The notes beneath the pieces are model-generated. The model made no database searches. It saw nothing but the letters and a program-made list of their open reading frames with translations, and was not told the origin of the DNA. Positions 62,643-64,000 of a stretch of 64,000 nt of DNA are shown here, piece by piece. The position numbers and the translations under genes were made by a program. The first letter of the stretch is position 1; each line of letters opens with the position of its first letter. The DNA lies in contig CM050662.1 of the NCBI GenBank assembly GCA_027574665.1, positions 7,284,501-7,348,500 on the forward strand. Reading direction: 5' to 3'. The DNA comes from Rhynochetos jubatus (taxonomy: Eukaryota > Chordata > Aves > Eurypygiformes > Rhynochetidae).

Positions 62643-64000
62643 CAAGCAGCATGTTGACAGGTCATGTAACAACATAAGTGTTCCTGAAAAACTTGCAGCA
62701 ATAAAGAATAGCCAGAATCAACACAGACGAGCCCCAAAATCAGCAAGAACCCAACTATGTTAGACTACAGTTAATTGCAGCTCATGCAGAAAGCTAATGT
62801 TTTGTTTAGAAGTGGTTTTGAGTCAAAGATAACAACTTTACACCTACAAGAGCTCAAAAGGCAAAAAACCCAGCTCGCTCTTACGTGATGATAATAAAAG
62901 GTCTAACATATGCCCAAAAGACTGAAGGTGTAGGCACAGACATAGTAAAACAGAAACAAAATGGTTCAAGGTCTTCAAAAAAATGGAGTTGGCATTGAAT
63001 ACTCTGCAGCATATCATACATGAGCGCGGGGGGGGGGGGGGGGAAGAGTAGTTTTTTCTTAAGTTTCCTCATGCTGAAATACAGGTCCTGTTCAAAAATT
63101 CTCCTAACGTATTTTAGTTTTTCAAAACAGACATATTTTGTTTTCAATTAAAATAAAAAGCATTCCTTTTGTTTACAAACAGCAGTGACAAACCCAAATA
63201 TTTCCAAAATAACTGTGCATAAGTAAACAAAATAGGTACTAGCATTAATTACTACTAATACAGAATGCTAAGTAGGTTGCCTGAAATTAATTTAAAAATA
63301 TTCATTACATTCAGTCACAGGACCATAAAATTAAGCAGACTAATGTATCAACACTTGAAAAATACACTTGAACATACTTCCCTAGTGAGCAGTGGTCTAA
63401 GCTATCAGCTTCCGTAAAATTCGAACACCAGCACCTCTATCCACAGAGTTTGGATGATAGCACTTAGTTAACAGTTTAGGGAATTAACAGCCACAGCACT
63501 TCTTTCCTCAATCAAATGGGCAGTTCCAGCACTCATCCTGTAGCTTGGGATATTGATGAATATTAGAATGAAACAACTGTCAGAGACTAGTCTCATAGCT
63601 CTTGTTCAGAAACATGCGGGAGGTTTCGCAATTTATTTTTTATGCTGCAGCTACTGCTTCAGAAAGTCATAGGGTTGGACTCAAATTTTTCCTGGAGAGA
63701 AGCAGAGTATGAGGAACAGAGAGAAAAGCGTATCTATCTCCCCTTGCCCTCACCTATAGGCAAGAGGCTTTGAAGGAGAGGGTAAAGACATAACAGTAGT
63801 TTTGCATCCTCACAGATTTTGAGTTGAAGTAGGAGAGGCCATTGTGCTTTTCTTGAACCATCACATTTCTTGAATGCCTACCTGCCTGAAGGGGCTATCA
63901 AAGTTGAACTCTGGTCTTTACAGACAGCACTAGATATGTCCAAGGGTGTGGTATGGTAGAAACACCACAGTGCTCTCTCTTCTGATGGGAGAGGTACAAT
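62643..64000. other. AT-rich stretch to the window end
   Basis: No gene is recognised. It contains the G16 homopolymer listed separately. A minus-strand GTGAGG donor near 63.75 kb follows a pyrimidine-rich acceptor only 14 bases away, too little to call. Confidence 0.5.
63028..63043 (+). repeat. G16 homopolymer
   Basis: Sixteen consecutive G residues follow gagcgc. Such runs are prone to length polymorphism and sequencing error and can form quadruplexes, so the exact count should be treated cautiously. Confidence 0.95.

Noticed and set aside
1..64000. CRISPR arrays, bacterial operons or other prokaryotic systems
   Set aside because: No regularly spaced repeats, no dense coding, and the repeat content is that of a bird genome.

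Overview
The window reads as nuclear DNA from a bird. The main evidence is transposon content: many CR1 LINE 3' ends (CR1 is the dominant avian LINE) and pieces of at least two avian endogenous-retrovirus LTR families. I see no bacterial, organellar, CRISPR, tRNA or rRNA features. The DNA is AT-rich and mostly non-coding. Almost every open frame here is a chance ORF or lies inside a repeat, so the window looks like large introns and/or intergenic sequence.

Layout. 1-12.6 kb: AT-rich sequence with one short CR1 tail (6.4 kb) and a few weak exon-like segments on the minus strand, the longest at 7.24-7.55 kb. 12.7-19.5 kb: a minus-strand CR1 (12.66 kb), a long partial ERV LTR (16.17-16.86 kb) and a plus-strand CR1 (19.36 kb) preceded by a G/T-rich tract. 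19.5-33 kb: AT-rich sequence with a small minisatellite, a GC-rich block (24.2 kb), two LTR fragments (25.35 and 30.8 kb) and several minus-strand exon candidates. 33-38.3 kb: a diverged CR1 and a near-complete solo LTR with terminal TG...CA, a TATA box and an imperfect 5-bp target duplication. 38.3-50.3 kb: the two best exon candidates (41.06 and 45.68 kb, minus strand), old CR1 pieces and a CpG-enriched block at 49.8-50.3 kb. 50.7-64 kb: a very old CR1 copy, two younger minus-strand CR1 tails (55.9 and 62.3 kb) and a G16 homopolymer.

Gene content. I do not recognise any gene. The best case for a spliced gene is on the minus strand. Exon-like segments at 45,680-45,895 and 41,056-41,157 have splice sites, an open frame and matching phase. 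Further segments at 36.4, 29.4, 27.8 and 25.6 kb, with three tiny ones, can be joined in a compatible frame. Pseudo-exons of this quality also arise by chance in sequence this long. Each is therefore given modest confidence and should be tested by RNA evidence or alignment to other birds.
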